Below are positions 49,379 to 62,241 of a stretch of 64,000 nt of DNA, in pieces. The position numbers and the translations under genes are program-made. How positions within the stretch are numbered: the first letter of the stretch is position 1; the number at the start of each line of letters is the position of its first letter. The notes beneath the pieces were generated by a model. That model worked only from the letters and a program-made list of their open reading frames with translations, had not been told where the DNA came from and did no database searches. The stretch comes from Rhynochetos jubatus (lineage: Eukaryota > Chordata > Aves > Eurypygiformes > Rhynochetidae): assembly GCA_027574665.1 (NCBI GenBank), contig CM050651.1, positions 1,737,501 through 1,801,500 on the forward strand, written 5' to 3'.

Positions 49379-52266
49379 AATGCTGTAGTTTGGGGGAATG
49401 TAATTTGTTGGAAGTGGTGGAACTTCCAAGGTAGATGTCAGTTTTATGAATAATGGAGTCTAGATCACTTTTGACAAAAGAATATTTGCAGGTGATTCTA
49501 CAGTGTATCTAGACTGTGCCCAACGTTTCTACGTTTATTGTTCTAATGTACAAACACACAATATAAAACTAACTCCACCCACAACATTGCTGGGGTTTAT
49601 AAAGTAAAACATGCCATGGAGTTGTTTTGTCATTTTTTGGTTTTGAAAAGAGTCGAGGGGAAAGAGCAGAACTGTAGATGCGTATGCAAGAAATGACTGC
49701 ACGCGGGAGATTGGAAAGAGTTTCCAGTCACAGGAATTTTTTTCTAATAAATACTTACTCTTCAATCTGTTTCCTGTGCTTGTGACTTCCTCTTCTCCCC
49801 CTAGCATTGCCTCCACTTACCTGCTGACACCTGGAGCTAGTTCCAGGTTTTGTCAGTCCCACTCTTTTTATTGAATTCCTAATTTCTTTTCTTAAAAAAA
49901 TTTAGTTTTTTTACTTTCTATACTCACAGCCTCTTTGCCCAACCAGTCAGACTTCTTCCCCAGCATGCCTCCGTGTCTTGGCTTCATGTGGATCGGAGCT
50001 CTCTGTGTTGCCTGGGGACTGGCTCTCTCATACCAGTACTGGTGTTGCCTTTAAGTGTGTTGTACCACATATTGGCTCTGCCCAGAAATTTGCTCATCCG
50101 TTCTGTGCGAATGACGTACATAGTTTTGTTGGTATTAGAAGTTGGGAAGCATGCAAGAATGTTCAGTAACAAGAGACCCTTGCTGCATGTATGAGTTGTT
50201 AAGCTCAAGTTTAGAGTTTTTACATACTGACATTTCTTTCCCAAGGCTTCTGTCATTGTCAGATCTGGGTGGATTGCCACAGATATGGTAAAATGAACAA
50301 TGCAGGTACAGAATTCAAGTTTATAAAGCACAGAATTCTCTATTGCAGATTTGTGACCTCATTCTGTGCAGCTGGACCCCCTTAACTGAAAATGTTAAAA
50401 TGATTATTTTTTTAAGTCAGACAAATTTCAGTGTGGCACAATTGGAGGCAATCAAAAACAAGCACCTAAGGAAAGGAACAATTACCACAGTAATGTGGTA
50501 CAAATCTGTATTACAGGCAACCTGATAACGTCAGCAGTGCTTGCACTACTTTCCCTGCTGTGTACATACAGAACTATGTACTGTATAGTATATCTGTAAA
50601 TACATCTGTATTTAGTATGTGTATACTGTTGTAGAGTTTTTTGGTCCTTTCTCTTTGTGTTGTTTATCAGGCCTTCAAAATTCTGAAACTGAAAAAGTAT
50701 CCCTATGTGAATCTTTAAGCCTGTAGGCATAGATGCACACTGGCATTCTTCTGAAATTTAAATCTTAATATAAGGAACTTGTAGCCCTCGATTGAGTTAT
50801 GAGGCACTTATCGAGTGAGTGGGAATGAGTATCATATTTCACAGGAGCTTATCACTATTCCATTTATACCCCAAGAGATTGAATTTGTGTGTCTCAAACT
50901 TCAGTTCTTTATTGATAACACTGGAGAGTTGGTCAATTGTTTGTATGTAAACATATTGCACTTTATGATTAAAAATAAAAGAGAGAATAAAAGTTACTTA
51001 AATTAAGCAAAAATTAAGAAAGTTGAAATTACTCTTCCTGACATGATATGCATAATACACCTATGCTACAAAGGAAGGCATAAATAGAAATGCTCTTAGT
51101 AAATTAGAATACGGCAGTGGTATACTTTGATCTATGTTCAGTAGGGAACAAAAATGAAAACAGAGTATTCAGTCTTTTATTAATTTTTTATTTTACTTGC
51201 AGGGGAAGCAGTGTGAAGGATATTGCATGGAATAAAAAGCACAGAGGTCTTTAAAGTTAAAAATGAGACTGTCCAAGAATATGGATGGTTAAATATATGG
51301 CATTGGCTTTTCGGCTTCATGCTATAGGGAAAGGCTTTTAAAATATTTTTTTCTCTCTTAACCACTGCAGTTCATCTGGTGGGGGTTTTTTTGCAGTGCC
51401 TTTCATGATCACTGCCTAAATACAGGAAGGATTACTTTTATGAAACTTTCACTCATTTTAATAACTATTTTTTATAAAAGCCAAATCTAGTCTTGCCATT
51501 CTTAATGTTTGAGTGTTTTACATGCCTCCTGGCTTTCATTTTTAGACAACTTGTTCTAATTAGAAAGCAATTATTGTTGTAATTGGAAAGGAAAATACAC
51601 CTATGATTTTTATGTAATCACATGCCTTCAATAGTTTATAAGAAAACCATAAAGTATTGTGCAGCTCTTACCGTCTCAAATTTTAGCAATACTGCAAATG
51701 GAAATTACTTGGGTTCCTTGTGAAAATAAAATTTCCAGGCACTTCTCTGACTTAGTAAATGAAATTTTCTTCATAAATCCATAGATAGATGTTCTTGCCA
51801 TTTTTTGAAACTTTCAACACACTTGAGATTATCACTATCTGAAAATTCAGACTGGGAAGTATTACCTGAAGAGTAGTTTAATAATTCTAACAATGATAAA
51901 AGTAACAACTTTGGATCCACATTTTCAAAGTGATTCTTAGTCTCCCTTGCTACCATGCTGCAGTCCTGTTGAGTTTGTTTATTTAGTTTTGGTTGTTTCC
52001 TGTGATGCTGGTGGTGATAGGGGGGAGACGGGAGGAAAGCACTTGTGGAGCTATGTATGTGAATTAGGTTCTCACAGACAAATGTGAATTATTGAATGTA
52101 ATAGATTCTGAGTGAAAATTTAAGGACTATTCTTGGAAAAACATCCTTTAGCTTCTGGAAAGTAGATATTAAATAGAGAAAAGAGCCTTTTGTGTCTTGG
52201 GCATCATAATTTCAAATGTCCTGGTAAAAGATACCAGCGTGCTTCCTAGTGACCAGGTGGCACTAC

Positions 52267-52328
52267 AAAAAAAAAAAAAAAAAAAACAAACACAAAAAAC
52301 ACCCCAACCCAACAAACAAAAACAAAAC
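52267..52328. repeat. Poly-A (20 nt) followed by C/A-rich tract
   Basis: A20 at 52267-52286 is followed by CAAACAC, AACACCCCAACCC and AACAAACAAAAACAAAAC. It is the complement-strand version of the G/T blocks. It may be the remnant of a retroposed tail, but no recognisable element precedes it. Confidence 0.93.
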
Positions 52329-53541
52329 TATCATCTGTTTTGACAAGTTTCTGTTTAAGGACAGACCTGAATTAGCCCTTAATTTCTTGAGCTCTCCCTG
52401 ACTTTTGAAGATTGTCATTCCCTGTTTTGTTAATGGAAGGTGACCGGTGCCATATATCTACTTTATGGCTTGCCAGAGGCTGTCAGTATTATTGACAAAA
52501 CTGATTTCATTAATTAGAAGAATCTTAGCAGAAGAGGAGAATATGAAAGCATTACAGCATATTTTAATCAAGTAACGTCATAAACCCCAGACACTGGTTG
52601 TAAGTTGATCATAGGCACAGGACTTGGAATACTTACTTTGGTAGTGGGCAGTGGTTAAGTCTGTGTGGTGAGGATTCTTAAGCTGCAAAATGTGTGTAAA
52701 GGTTCCTGAACATTGAGATATTTTGGGTGTTAACAGTAAAGAAAAATTGCTATTATTCGTATGCCATAGCTATCAAGCATCTGTTAGGCTTATTTCACAA
52801 CAGTAGGTCAGAATTTAGTTTTGCAATTAAAATCACTAATAAATAAGGGTAAAATTACTCTAAAAAGGCTTCCAGTTTCTCATGGATGACTAATGATTAA
52901 AGACATCTGAGTGATGTCAATAGAAAACAATACATCTGCACTTACTTGAACATCATTATATCCAACATTCCTTTCTTTATGAGTTGCCGACAACCGTATT
53001 ATTACAGGTATCTTTGAATCTGTGGTCTTCTATTAGGCCTTTCCTAAAGGACTTCTGTTAAAAATGAGTTTGATTAGATAGACAAGACAGTTTGTGTAAC
53101 TTCAATAACTTGGCCTGTGTTTTCATTCTCTATAAATCAGCCTACATAGGCAATAACGGTGGCAGGGAGTTGTGAAGCTGAAATTTCTATTAGTAAATGT
53201 CGTTTTGTCAACAACAGTTTCCTCTTGGAGCACATGGGAAATGCATTCCTTTGAGTTATAGGCCATTTGGTGGCAGATCAATGAGAGCTTGCTGTAAGGC
53301 AGCTTTTTTCAGAAAGCCGATGGAAAGGTACTGTTGGAGCATTTGGTGACTGTCCAAAGTCATTCTGAGTTAGGAAGCAGCGGATGTGTGTGTAAAATGA
53401 CAATCATTTGTCTCCAAGTAAGTTTATCAAAGTAGTCAAAACTTTTCTTTCAGTCAAAACTTCTCTCTCAGTGAAAACAAAACTCTTCTTTATCAGCTTT
53501 TTTCCCATTTGGTTTTTCTAGAAAATTGGTTAATAGCGGGA

Positions 53542-53555
53542 GGGGGGGGGGGGGG
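53542..53555 (+). repeat. Homopolymer run of 14 G
   Basis: An uninterrupted G14 is flanked by GCGGGA on the left and AGGGCGG on the right, then an A-rich stretch. It is likely to be length-variable and error-prone to sequence. Confidence 0.95.
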
Positions 53556-53827
53556 AGGGCGGAACCAACAACAAGAACAAAACAAAAAAAAAAAAGAAGG
53601 AAAGGAGAGAGTAGAAATTTGCCACCTTTATTATAGAGCATTATTGTAAGATCTGAATGAAAAGTAGTGAGAGCTCTAAGATAAAAACCATAGTGGGCTT
53701 TAAGCATAACTTTCTAAGATATCAAGTACCATGATTTTCCTGTGTCAGGCTACAATAGTGATCTGAGAACAGTGTGTGTAACATAGTCACAGGATGTTTA
53801 TATGTATTTCTAGGTCATGGCGGGTTT

Positions 53828-53849
53828 CTTGACCATGTCAGTGGTCAAG
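53828..53849. repeat. Perfect 8-bp hairpin, 6-nt loop
   Basis: CTTGACCA and TGGTCAAG flank TGTCAG. A GGTCA a few bases upstream could pair alternatively with the same arm. Confidence 0.85.
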
Positions 53850-54373
53850 ATTCCTTTACTGTCGATGCACACCATCTGTCCATATTAATGACTTCTCTGT
53901 GTGCATATCATGCAGAAGATGTATCAGATATAGCTAAACTCTGAGGCGTGCTTCATGTGTCCCATGCAATTTATTAGCAATATGAGTGATTCTAGCAGAT
54001 GGGAAGTGATGGCATTGACTGTGAGTTCATTGCTTATTTGTGCATTCCATTTTTCCTAACTGTATCTTAAGTATAAGAATAGAGAGCATAACTTACATTT
54101 TCACTACACTGAAAAGCTAAATTCAAAGGATACCTATACCTACTGTGCAGGTAAAATGTGATTTATCTCCTGTACTAGTAATACTTTGTGCTCCACATGC
54201 TACTATAATAATTTAAATAAAAATGTAATGTTTTTAATAGAATTTTAATGGTTCTAAATTTATTTCTGGAAGCAAGAGAGGAAATAACGTATTATTTTTG
54301 GATGAAATTGTTGTCATAAATTTTCAGTCATATAACCACGGTAAAGTAATGATATAATTTTTTCTTTCTGCAG

Positions 54374-54521
54374 TGTTAAAAAACTCAATTTGTAAGTTAT
54401 ATAGATTCCCTACTTCTGACAACAAGTGGATGCGGATCCGGGAGCAGATGTCTGAGACCACCCTCTCTTTCCATGTTCCTAAAGAACTGATCAGTCTGCA
54501 CATAAAGGAGGATATGAGAAG
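54374..54521 (+). CDS. INPP4B: INPP4B internal exon, 148 nt ([10 protein letters not shown] block)
   Basis: This is the longest and best conserved exon here. With the G from the previous exon it encodes [16 protein letters not shown], then [12 protein letters not shown], then [17 protein letters not shown]. This block is shared by INPP4A and INPP4B (CR-YRFPT-D, REQM-ES) and here follows INPP4B, differing from human at only a few positions by recall. It leads into the central region often described as the Nervy-homology-2-like segment. The exon ends with AG of a split codon and the donor GTAAGG. The following human residues (NQEIKELGELSPHW) are not found downstream, so the next exon lies past position 64000. 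The catalytic CKSAKDR motif is near the protein's C-terminus and is not in the window. Confidence 0.98.
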
Positions 54522-57500
54522 GTAAGGAAGAAGAACTAGCAATAGCAAATACTAAATTTTACTTTTCTGAGCTGGAATAATGTAAGTGATAAGCTAAAAA
54601 TATTAATTCATAGTATGAAATAGGAAAAATATAGTGATCTTTTTGGCTGCTAAGAATTTGCAGCGGTAACGGAAAACCGGAATTGATTGCTCAGAATTTT
54701 TAAGACTCCAGTGGCCTCATAAATTCTGAGCAGTGAACTGTGCAATAGTGAGGTCATGACTTTAAACTAAAGTTGTTTTCTAGATGACTAAAAAGCATCA
54801 AGATTTAGTTAACAGTATAAATACTCTGAAAAGTTAATATTTTATAGAGAAACAACCCATGATGAGGGTGTGAACTACATTGTAGTGTGTTTGGCTTTTG
54901 TGTCTGGGCAGTGCTACTATCGCAAACATTATGCAAGCAGTGGAAAATGACTTTTTTGTAGTTCATAAAGGAGCAAAGAGAATGTAAATCACATTCCTCT
55001 AACTAATGTAAATTAGTTGGCATAAGAAAAGGATGCCAAAGTAATGTAAGTTTCAAACCTTTGTTCATGTTTGGCCTTGTAACCAGCAGGGACATTTGAG
55101 GATCTTTAATATATATATGGCCTGGGAGAAAAGAAGATAGGGAGCATGAATGTTCCAAAATCCTTTGTATGTCCAATTTCCCACTTGCAGGGACTAAAAT
55201 GTCAACCTGTCTTTGAACACTTGTGAGTTGTGCTGATACAGCTGTGGAAAAACGCAGTATTTAAAGCAGTCCAGGGGTTCCCTGAAAGCATATCTCCTTT
55301 TTCCTGTGATAATGGATGGTGTAGTAGATATTGCTTCTTTCCCAATGAAAGTTGTCTCGCGCAGAGGTGGACAGGCAGTCTCGTGTAGAGAATGCACTCG
55401 GTCTAGTGCCGCATCCTGAAGCCTTCCTGTGCACTTCCAGGCAACTGCCTCCATCAGAGGGGGTTGCCTATGGTTGGTTGTCCTGCACTAGGAGCTTCTT
55501 TTCTTTTTTTATTCACCCCATCTGCTGCTTCTGTATGATCTTTTTATGCCAATAGAACAGCATGTGGGAGACAAGAATCTTGCTTTTAATAAAGTCAGTG
55601 GACTGATACATACTTTTGCATGGAGATGATAGGTTATAAAAGTCATATGGATTGTTATAATACTTGATTTTATTCATTTAATACAGTGTTTAGGTGTTTA
55701 TGGCCTGATCTTGTTTGAGAATACTAATGTATAAGGGTTTTTTTAGTAAGCAGTAAAAACAGATTATGCTGACTTGCACAGTTCATCCACTTCCCAGATT
55801 TTCATTTGCCCCATGGGTAAATGCCTTTTAAATGTTAGGGGATTACTTTAGCCACTTTATTACTACTGGGTTGTTCTCTCCAAAGGCATAATGCCAGTAA
55901 TAGAGCTTGCTGTTATTTCATGTTACAGCATTTGCTTCCTTGGATGAAGTCATAGTAAAGAATCACAATTCTTTGGGTTTTTTAAATGATTATTCAATAA
56001 GTATCAAAATAAAGAAAAGCTTTGAGGAAGAAACTGAAGTAAAATTGCTCAGAGAGTGAGGCAAGTGGTACTGATTTTCCTGACTGCCAGTGTGGCTAGC
56101 TACCCAAGCCTAGTAGAAAGTGTGGGCGTGAGACAATAGACAAGGTGATTGTATCAATCTAAGGGAGGAGATAAGACCAACCAAGAGGAGCAACAGCTTG
56201 TGTTAGAATACCAGCAAATTGTGGGAATAGGAGCATTTGTGTCACCTGTCATCATATGAGCATGTAGGTTGAAGCTTTGGCTTTATATAGGCTTTGCTTT
56301 TTGAAATAATCACAAAGATGTGTGCTCTTGTGGACTCCTTAAATTGGTAAAGTAGTAAAACGGTGTTAGGAAGATATTGTTATGTTAGTTCTTGAACCCA
56401 TACGTTACTTACACTGTGCCATCTTGAGGCTGTTCTCTTCTGAAGTATTCTTCTCTACATCTTTTTTTTCCTGGTTGTTATAAAAGAATAAATATTTTTG
56501 CCTCACAGGCCACTTCTTATCATCCTCAGCCTGTTTCTTTATATTCCAATTGTGGCTTCAGTATACACAGGTCTGAAGCAATTACCTATAAAAAATACCC
56601 AAGTGAAGTGTTAATCCCATTCAATATTGTATTTTACATTGTAATTTAAATTCTCTTTTCTCATCGCTCTTAAGATTGTTTATCTCTTGATAAAACTCCA
56701 GTGTTCATTGTTAACCCAACTTTTTCATTTACTGATGTGACACTCTGAAATATGTAACCTCTAAGGATGTTTAACTTTGTTTTTCAGCAGGAAAGAATGT
56801 TTTTAAAGATACACATGCATTAAAGATTTTATCCTTCAGCCTTCTTGGAAGAAGTTGTAATAGGAACTATGCAGTGATTTTTATTGTTCTAATACAGGGC
56901 ATACAGTCTGCTTTGCTGGTTTTTATTACAAAATTATTTCTCTTTCCTCCTTGTGGTTTTCCAGTGAGTCATTTTCCCTGTTTTTAATATTTCTTTCTGC
57001 AAATCTTGCCCATGTATTTTGCATCTATCATGCAAGATTAGCCAAGTCATTATTTGAACCCAATGTTTATAAAAAAGACTTAGTAGTTTACAATAACGGT
57101 TCCGAATGTTGGTTGACTCGTATAATCTCAGCTTTCAGTTGTAGATGTAACCTGTGTTGCACTAGATCAGCACGGCAAGAGAATGAGGAGACTACAGCAG
57201 AAGCTGCAGCACATGTGTCTTTCAGATTTGTCAGTAAAGCTGTTTAGAGTCCTTCAGAACCAAACTCAGCTTTGACTGAAAGGAAATCTCACCTGCTTAC
57301 GGCTGAATTTGGCCCATGGCATTTGTGGACACAACCCATAAACAAATTTGAAGGATGAATTGCTGAACTTGCCTTGAACCCTCCCTCCCAAGTACAAAGT
57401 ACACTGCAGCTTTCCTCCTGCATTACGAACAGCTCTCCTGTCCCAACTCCAGTAGTCTTTTCTTGTGCAAATCTGTGCTGTTCGTCTATTTTATGATTTC

Positions 57501-58843
57501 TTTCTTGTAACATTACAGAATGAGGGCAAAGTTCAGACTGTCTGAAAGATGTATGTTTTTCTACTGCCTTTTTTTAATATGTGACTTCTGTAGAGAAACA
57601 ATGACCCAGGCAGAAATGCCATGCATTGAGAGTAGGCATTGATTTTTCTGGACCTTTGCATGTTTTTTACATGTACATTTTTTACATGACCTATTTTTTG
57701 AGCCTTTGTACTGCAGAAACATTGCATTGATAGAGGTAATAGCATAAAAAAGTTATTCTGAGTAAATTTACCATGACTTTTGAAGCTGGTTGAACTGACC
57801 ACCTTTAGACAGGCACTGTTAACATGCTATCCATTTAAGCACTTTTAAGCCCTTACTTCAAGTAACTGCCTAGCACAAATGTTCACAGAAGTAGCTTTTT
57901 CATCTCTTAAAAATTATCCAAACGTGTCAGTAGAACGTAGCTTAAATATATGCACATGCAGTATTTATCCCATTGTGCATGAAAAAGGATGCACAACCTT
58001 TCTCTTCTTGTTCTCCATCAGTTACTGCATAGAGAAATGCAAGTATAGGAATGTAAGTGTAACTTGAATTCTTGTGATTAGTGTTTAGACAATTGCCCCG
58101 CTCAAACATGATCAGATTAAAAATCATTATTTATAAACTAAGGGTTAAATTTAATTGTAATGTATGAACATTACATAATTCTCTTTACTTTTGATTTCAC
58201 TGTTGATAATTAATTTTGGAAAAGATGGCCTCTCTGAAAGTCTGAGGAGTTTTCATGTCAAACTTCATGAAGCAAAATTTCCTGGGCTTTATTTTGTTCT
58301 TGGGTGTTTTAAGTTGTTGTGCGTTGGAATGGAGTAACATTATTCACCAGTGCTGAAATCTATAAAACGTTAACTTACGTACTGACTGTCCTGTCAGAGA
58401 GGGGGTTTTGGTGTTGTTTTTATTTCAAAATCCACCCAGGAATTGAGATGCCAGCAAACCATTCTGTGCCAGTCAGCAACGCTTCTCAGAAACTGGCTGC
58501 TAAAATTTCCAGATGTTGTATTTGTGTACAACATACCCCTGTCTCACACAAGTCCATATCGAGTAAATCCTCTATATCATCTCTAGAGCCCCCCACGTTA
58601 CAGTGAAGGACAATACAAAAGCAAAGCAAAAAATAATTTTCTTAAGACTATAAATATTTTAACACACTCACATTCTGTCATCACAAAAAGCATTTGAATT
58701 TTTATGTTGTTAACTAGAAATTTTGTACTTGGCAGTACTTACCTGTGGTTCTAGCACTAAGTTGAGCATAATTTTGTCAGTTCATGTCAGTGGGGGTGCA
58801 GAGAATACAAATTAGAGGCATTAAGGTAATTTTTAAAAGCTTT

Positions 58844-58885
58844 GTACAATTTTGTTATGATGTGGCATAGTACAATTTTGTTATG
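58844..58885. repeat. 16-nt direct repeat, 26-bp period
   Basis: GTACAATTTTGTTATG occurs exactly at 58844-58859 and 58870-58885, separated by ATGTGGCATA. Confidence 0.95.
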
Positions 58886-59170
58886 TTTGTATCATAAAGA
58901 TCATCACCATTTATTTTGAATGAGGCACTCAGATTAATAGATTGGGGAACAAAGAAAATATAAACCCACAAAACTGTTTTAATGCTTGAGTAATCATGCC
59001 ATTAATAATGTGATTAATCTTGCCATATATATGATTCCAAGCTGAAAAAAAAAATGTAATTTTAAATTAAAACTATGAGAGAAGAATGTTTTGGCTTATA
59101 TCATAGTGCTGAAGCAACCAACATTATCTTAAGCTGATCTCAGTGTTTCTTGATGTAACAGTAAAATTTA

Positions 59171-59216
59171 AAAAACCACCACACACACAAAAAAAAAAAA
59201 ACCAAAAAAAACCCCA
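59171..59216. repeat. A-rich and C/A-rich low-complexity tract
   Basis: AAAAACCACCACACACAC, a run of A, then CC and another A run ending in CCCC. Low complexity with no element identified. Confidence 0.9.
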
Positions 59217-59670
59217 CTAAAACAATTCTATTCACCATTGCTATTTACTAAAATATAATTTAGGATTGAAGTGTAAATTCCACAGATGCTATTCTGAGTA
59301 TAACTGACTTTGGGACTCTGCAATTGTGTGATGCAGGAGAATTATCCTCTGCTATTAAATGCAAATCATAGTATTAACCTCAAATGATCATGGTGTTTGA
59401 AGACCTTTAGTCTGTCAGAGAGAAACCCAGGTAATAAAAATCTAAGGAAGGGAAAGAGTTTCAAGGCAGGAATGAAGAAATGGGTTTAATTTAGCTTATA
59501 TATTGTCTAAACTTTTGGATAAAGAAAGGAGGATGGTGGTGGGTAGAATTGCAAAGTGAACTTTAAAACTCCACCTCTCAGGAACAGTATAAAATATTGT
59601 CAAGCCTTTGCAAATTTCAGCAGTCTATTCTCCACATATATGTAGAAGAAAGAGGTTTTTAAATATTTTT

Positions 59671-59759
59671 GAGTTTGGTAGTTGTTTTTGGGGGGGTGGT
59701 TTGGGGTTTTTTGTGTGGTGTTGTTGTCAGGTTCTTTTTTTTTTTTTTTTTTTTTTTTT
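59671..59759 (+). repeat. G/T-rich tract ending in T25
   Basis: GTTTTTGGGGGGGTGG, TTTGGGGTTTTTTGTG, then TTGTTGTCAGG and an uninterrupted run of 25 T at 59735-59759. Confidence 0.94.
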
Positions 59760-60234
59760 ACAAAACTTTAAGGAATGCAGTAGGCAGGCACAATGCACAT
59801 TTTGGTTTTTAGTTACCTGTCACGTCAGGCTTAACAGAACCTGAAATAGTTTTGAGAAATTTTGTAAGAAGAAAAAAACAGCAACTGTTTCCAAGAGGTT
59901 GTAAATGAAAACTATTAGGAAAGAAAAATATCCTTTTGTTCATTTTTGTGGTAGCTTTGTCAGAAGGGATTAAATCTTCCTTAGTAATTATTTGTCTGTT
60001 CTCAGAACAATATAGTAAAAAGGCTGTGATTCTTTTATTTCTGGAGAGAATGTTACATTGTTTTGAAGTGTTATTGCCTGTATATTGCAGGACCATAGCT
60101 TGTGGTAAAGAAAAATGAGAGTTATTTATTTTATCTGCTTCTATTCTGCAAAAAAAGATGAAATGCTTATCCATAAACATGTCTACTTTAAAATAAAATC
60201 TGTTAGGAAACAGTTTCTGTGCTCCTTTCCTTAG

Positions 60235-60256
60235 AAGGAAGCTTAGAAGCTTCCTT
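60235..60256. repeat. Perfect 10-bp hairpin, 2-nt loop
   Basis: AAGGAAGCTT, AG, AAGCTTCCTT. The left arm can also pair with the TTCCTT just before it (separated by AG), so two alternative small hairpins share sequence. Confidence 0.9.
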
Positions 60257-60829
60257 TACTTATGAGTGATTGAGTCATGCCCCAAAGCTAATGGTTTATA
60301 TTTGCTCCAAAGCTCCTGTTTGATAAATATTCAGAACTTTGTCGCCTTTATAATATTATAAAACTTTTGCAAATACAATCTGCAAAAATATCTCATCTTG
60401 TTTTTGAATCCTGCTAAGCACTTTGCTTCTGATGTTTTGTGAAACTGGACTTCAGAAGCTAATATTGCTTGGTGGAGGCAAAAAGCACTTCCTTCTTTTG
60501 GTTTTGAATTTGTTATGTTTGCTTCACTGGGAATTGCATCGCTGGATTTTTGAAGCTGAATGAGTCAGAAGTTGCTTAATTGTCTTCATACAGCATTTGT
60601 GGTTTATGTACTTTTATCATATGTCCTCTTAATTAACTCTTCTTTATATAAATAGACTGATCTTTTCATCTTCATCTTTCAATTTCTGAAGATATGTGCT
60701 GTGTCCTTAATGATGCAAATGGCTATTCCTGCTGTTCCCTTTTCTGAGACAGAATGGTTAGATCCAAAAACATTCTTTGAGGGAATGCCCTCTTCTGACT
60801 GATCTTGCTAATCTTGACATCTTGCTGCT

Positions 60830-60920
60830 GGTTTTTGTTTGTTTGTTTGAGGATGGGGGGGGTGTGTGTTGGGCTTTGTTGGTTGTTTTGTTTTGTTCTG
60901 CTTGTTTTTTAATTTTATTT
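60830..60920 (+). repeat. G/T-rich low-complexity tract
   Basis: GTTTGTTTGTTTG, GGATGGGGGGGGTGTGTG, then TTGGTTGTTTTGTTTTG and an AT-rich tail. Confidence 0.88.
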
Positions 60921-62000
60921 TTAATTTGATTTTATTGTCACTGACCACAGGTTCTCACTGTGCTTTCCACAATGGTATCTAGACTGTTGTAGCTTTTGTT
61001 CATTGGGAACATGATTTCAGCATTATAACTTTTCTTCAATGAATTTCTGAACATGATGCATACCACTCGTTCAAAGTACTCCTTAGAGAATTCAATATTT
61101 GGCATTTTCAGCATGGAATATGTTTCCTTTAGACTTCTAAGCTGTATCCAAAGTGGTGAGAAGGAGACTTTTTCTGTTATTATGGTCATTGGCACAAAGC
61201 AGAGACTGTTTAAGTAGAAATTAGCAACGTGAATAATACAGGACATTCTTTGTGACACTTCCAGGTACTTTTAGTTGTTTAATTATAATCATGCACCTAA
61301 GGTATTCTTAAAAATTATTTAAAAACCAAATCAAAACCATGAGTTGACAAATCAAAAGGAACAGTATTAGTCTGAGCCTTGGGTGCTCAACCGTCATTTG
61401 ATAATGGGCTTCATGGAATATTTAGTTGGAACGAAAGAAAAATGCATGTAACTTTACTTCGAGTCTAATGGCAAGAGTGTTTAATTGCTAGTACCTCAGA
61501 AATGTGTCCAGTCGCATAGTGTTTACAGATCTCTGGTTGCCCTGATGTAGTTGTTCATAAAGCACAGATTTCAGTCTGGAATTTCAGTCCAGGCACAGAT
61601 CGTCCCAAATCATCCTGTATATCCATGTAACACCTTGCGCAATGACTGCACTTGCCATCAGCAGGGGAAGGCTGGGTAGGGCTGCAGTCCCCTGAAGAGC
61701 ACGGTGCCCACCAGTTGTAGCTGTGTAAGTCAGTAGGTCATTCAAGTGAAAGAGGTTGTTGATTTTTAAGTAGATGCCTGAAATGAAGGTTCTTGACATT
61801 TCTAATAGTGCTGTGGGATCCTGAGGAGTCTCATAACTTATTCTTAGAATTTTTCATCTCTTTAAAATTGTGCTGTCTTAGCACCAACAATCATTAATGA
61901 TACTAACTATCAACATGGTGTTTAGTGCTTTCAGCAGATCAGGATCCAATACTGAATTTTTCTACTGTAATGTTTGTCTTTCCAAGTAATCATTCCATGT

Positions 62001-62241
62001 GATGGAGCCCTGCTTTCCTGGAGGTGGCTGAACACCTGCCAGCTGTTGGAAAGTAGTGAATTAATGTCTCTTTTTTGCTTTCCTTGTGTGCTTGGCTTTT
62101 GCTTTACCTATTAAACTGATTTTATCCCAACCCATGGGTTTTCTCACTTTTACCCTTCCAATTCTCTCCCCCATCCCACTGGCAGATAGTGAGTGAGTGG
62201 CTGTGTGGTGCTTAGTTGCTGGCTGGGGTTAAACCACAACA
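62001..62241 (+). mobile_element. Endogenous retrovirus LTR, 3' part only, plus orientation
   Basis: The segment contains GATGGAGCCCTGCTTTCCTG, GGTGGCTGAACACCTGCC, an ATTAAA signal (62110-62115), then AACCCATGGGTTTTCTCAC, TCTCTCCCCCATCCCAC, GTGCTTAGTTGCTGGCTGG and the terminus AACCACAACA (62241). The last 130 nt parallel the minus-strand end of the LTR at 43715-44230, but the part before the polyadenylation signal differs, so it is a related but distinct LTR family. The U3 part expected upstream is not seen, making it 5'-truncated or too decayed to recognise. No retroviral coding sequence adjoins it. Confidence 0.8.

Larger units (their letters stand above)
48058..54373 (+). other. INPP4B: INPP4B intron, 6.3 kb
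   Basis: The intron runs from GTAAGT to TTTTTTCTTTCTGCAG. It contains a G/T-rich block (49321-49378), a poly-A tract followed by C/A-rich sequence (52267-52328), a run of 14 G (53542-53555), a perfect 8-bp hairpin (53828-53849), and a possible weak CR1-like tail near 49170-49220. I see no gene. Confidence 0.88.

Noticed and set aside
59809..60180. 123-codon minus-strand open frame
   Set aside because: AT-rich translation without domain features; ends beside low-complexity sequence.
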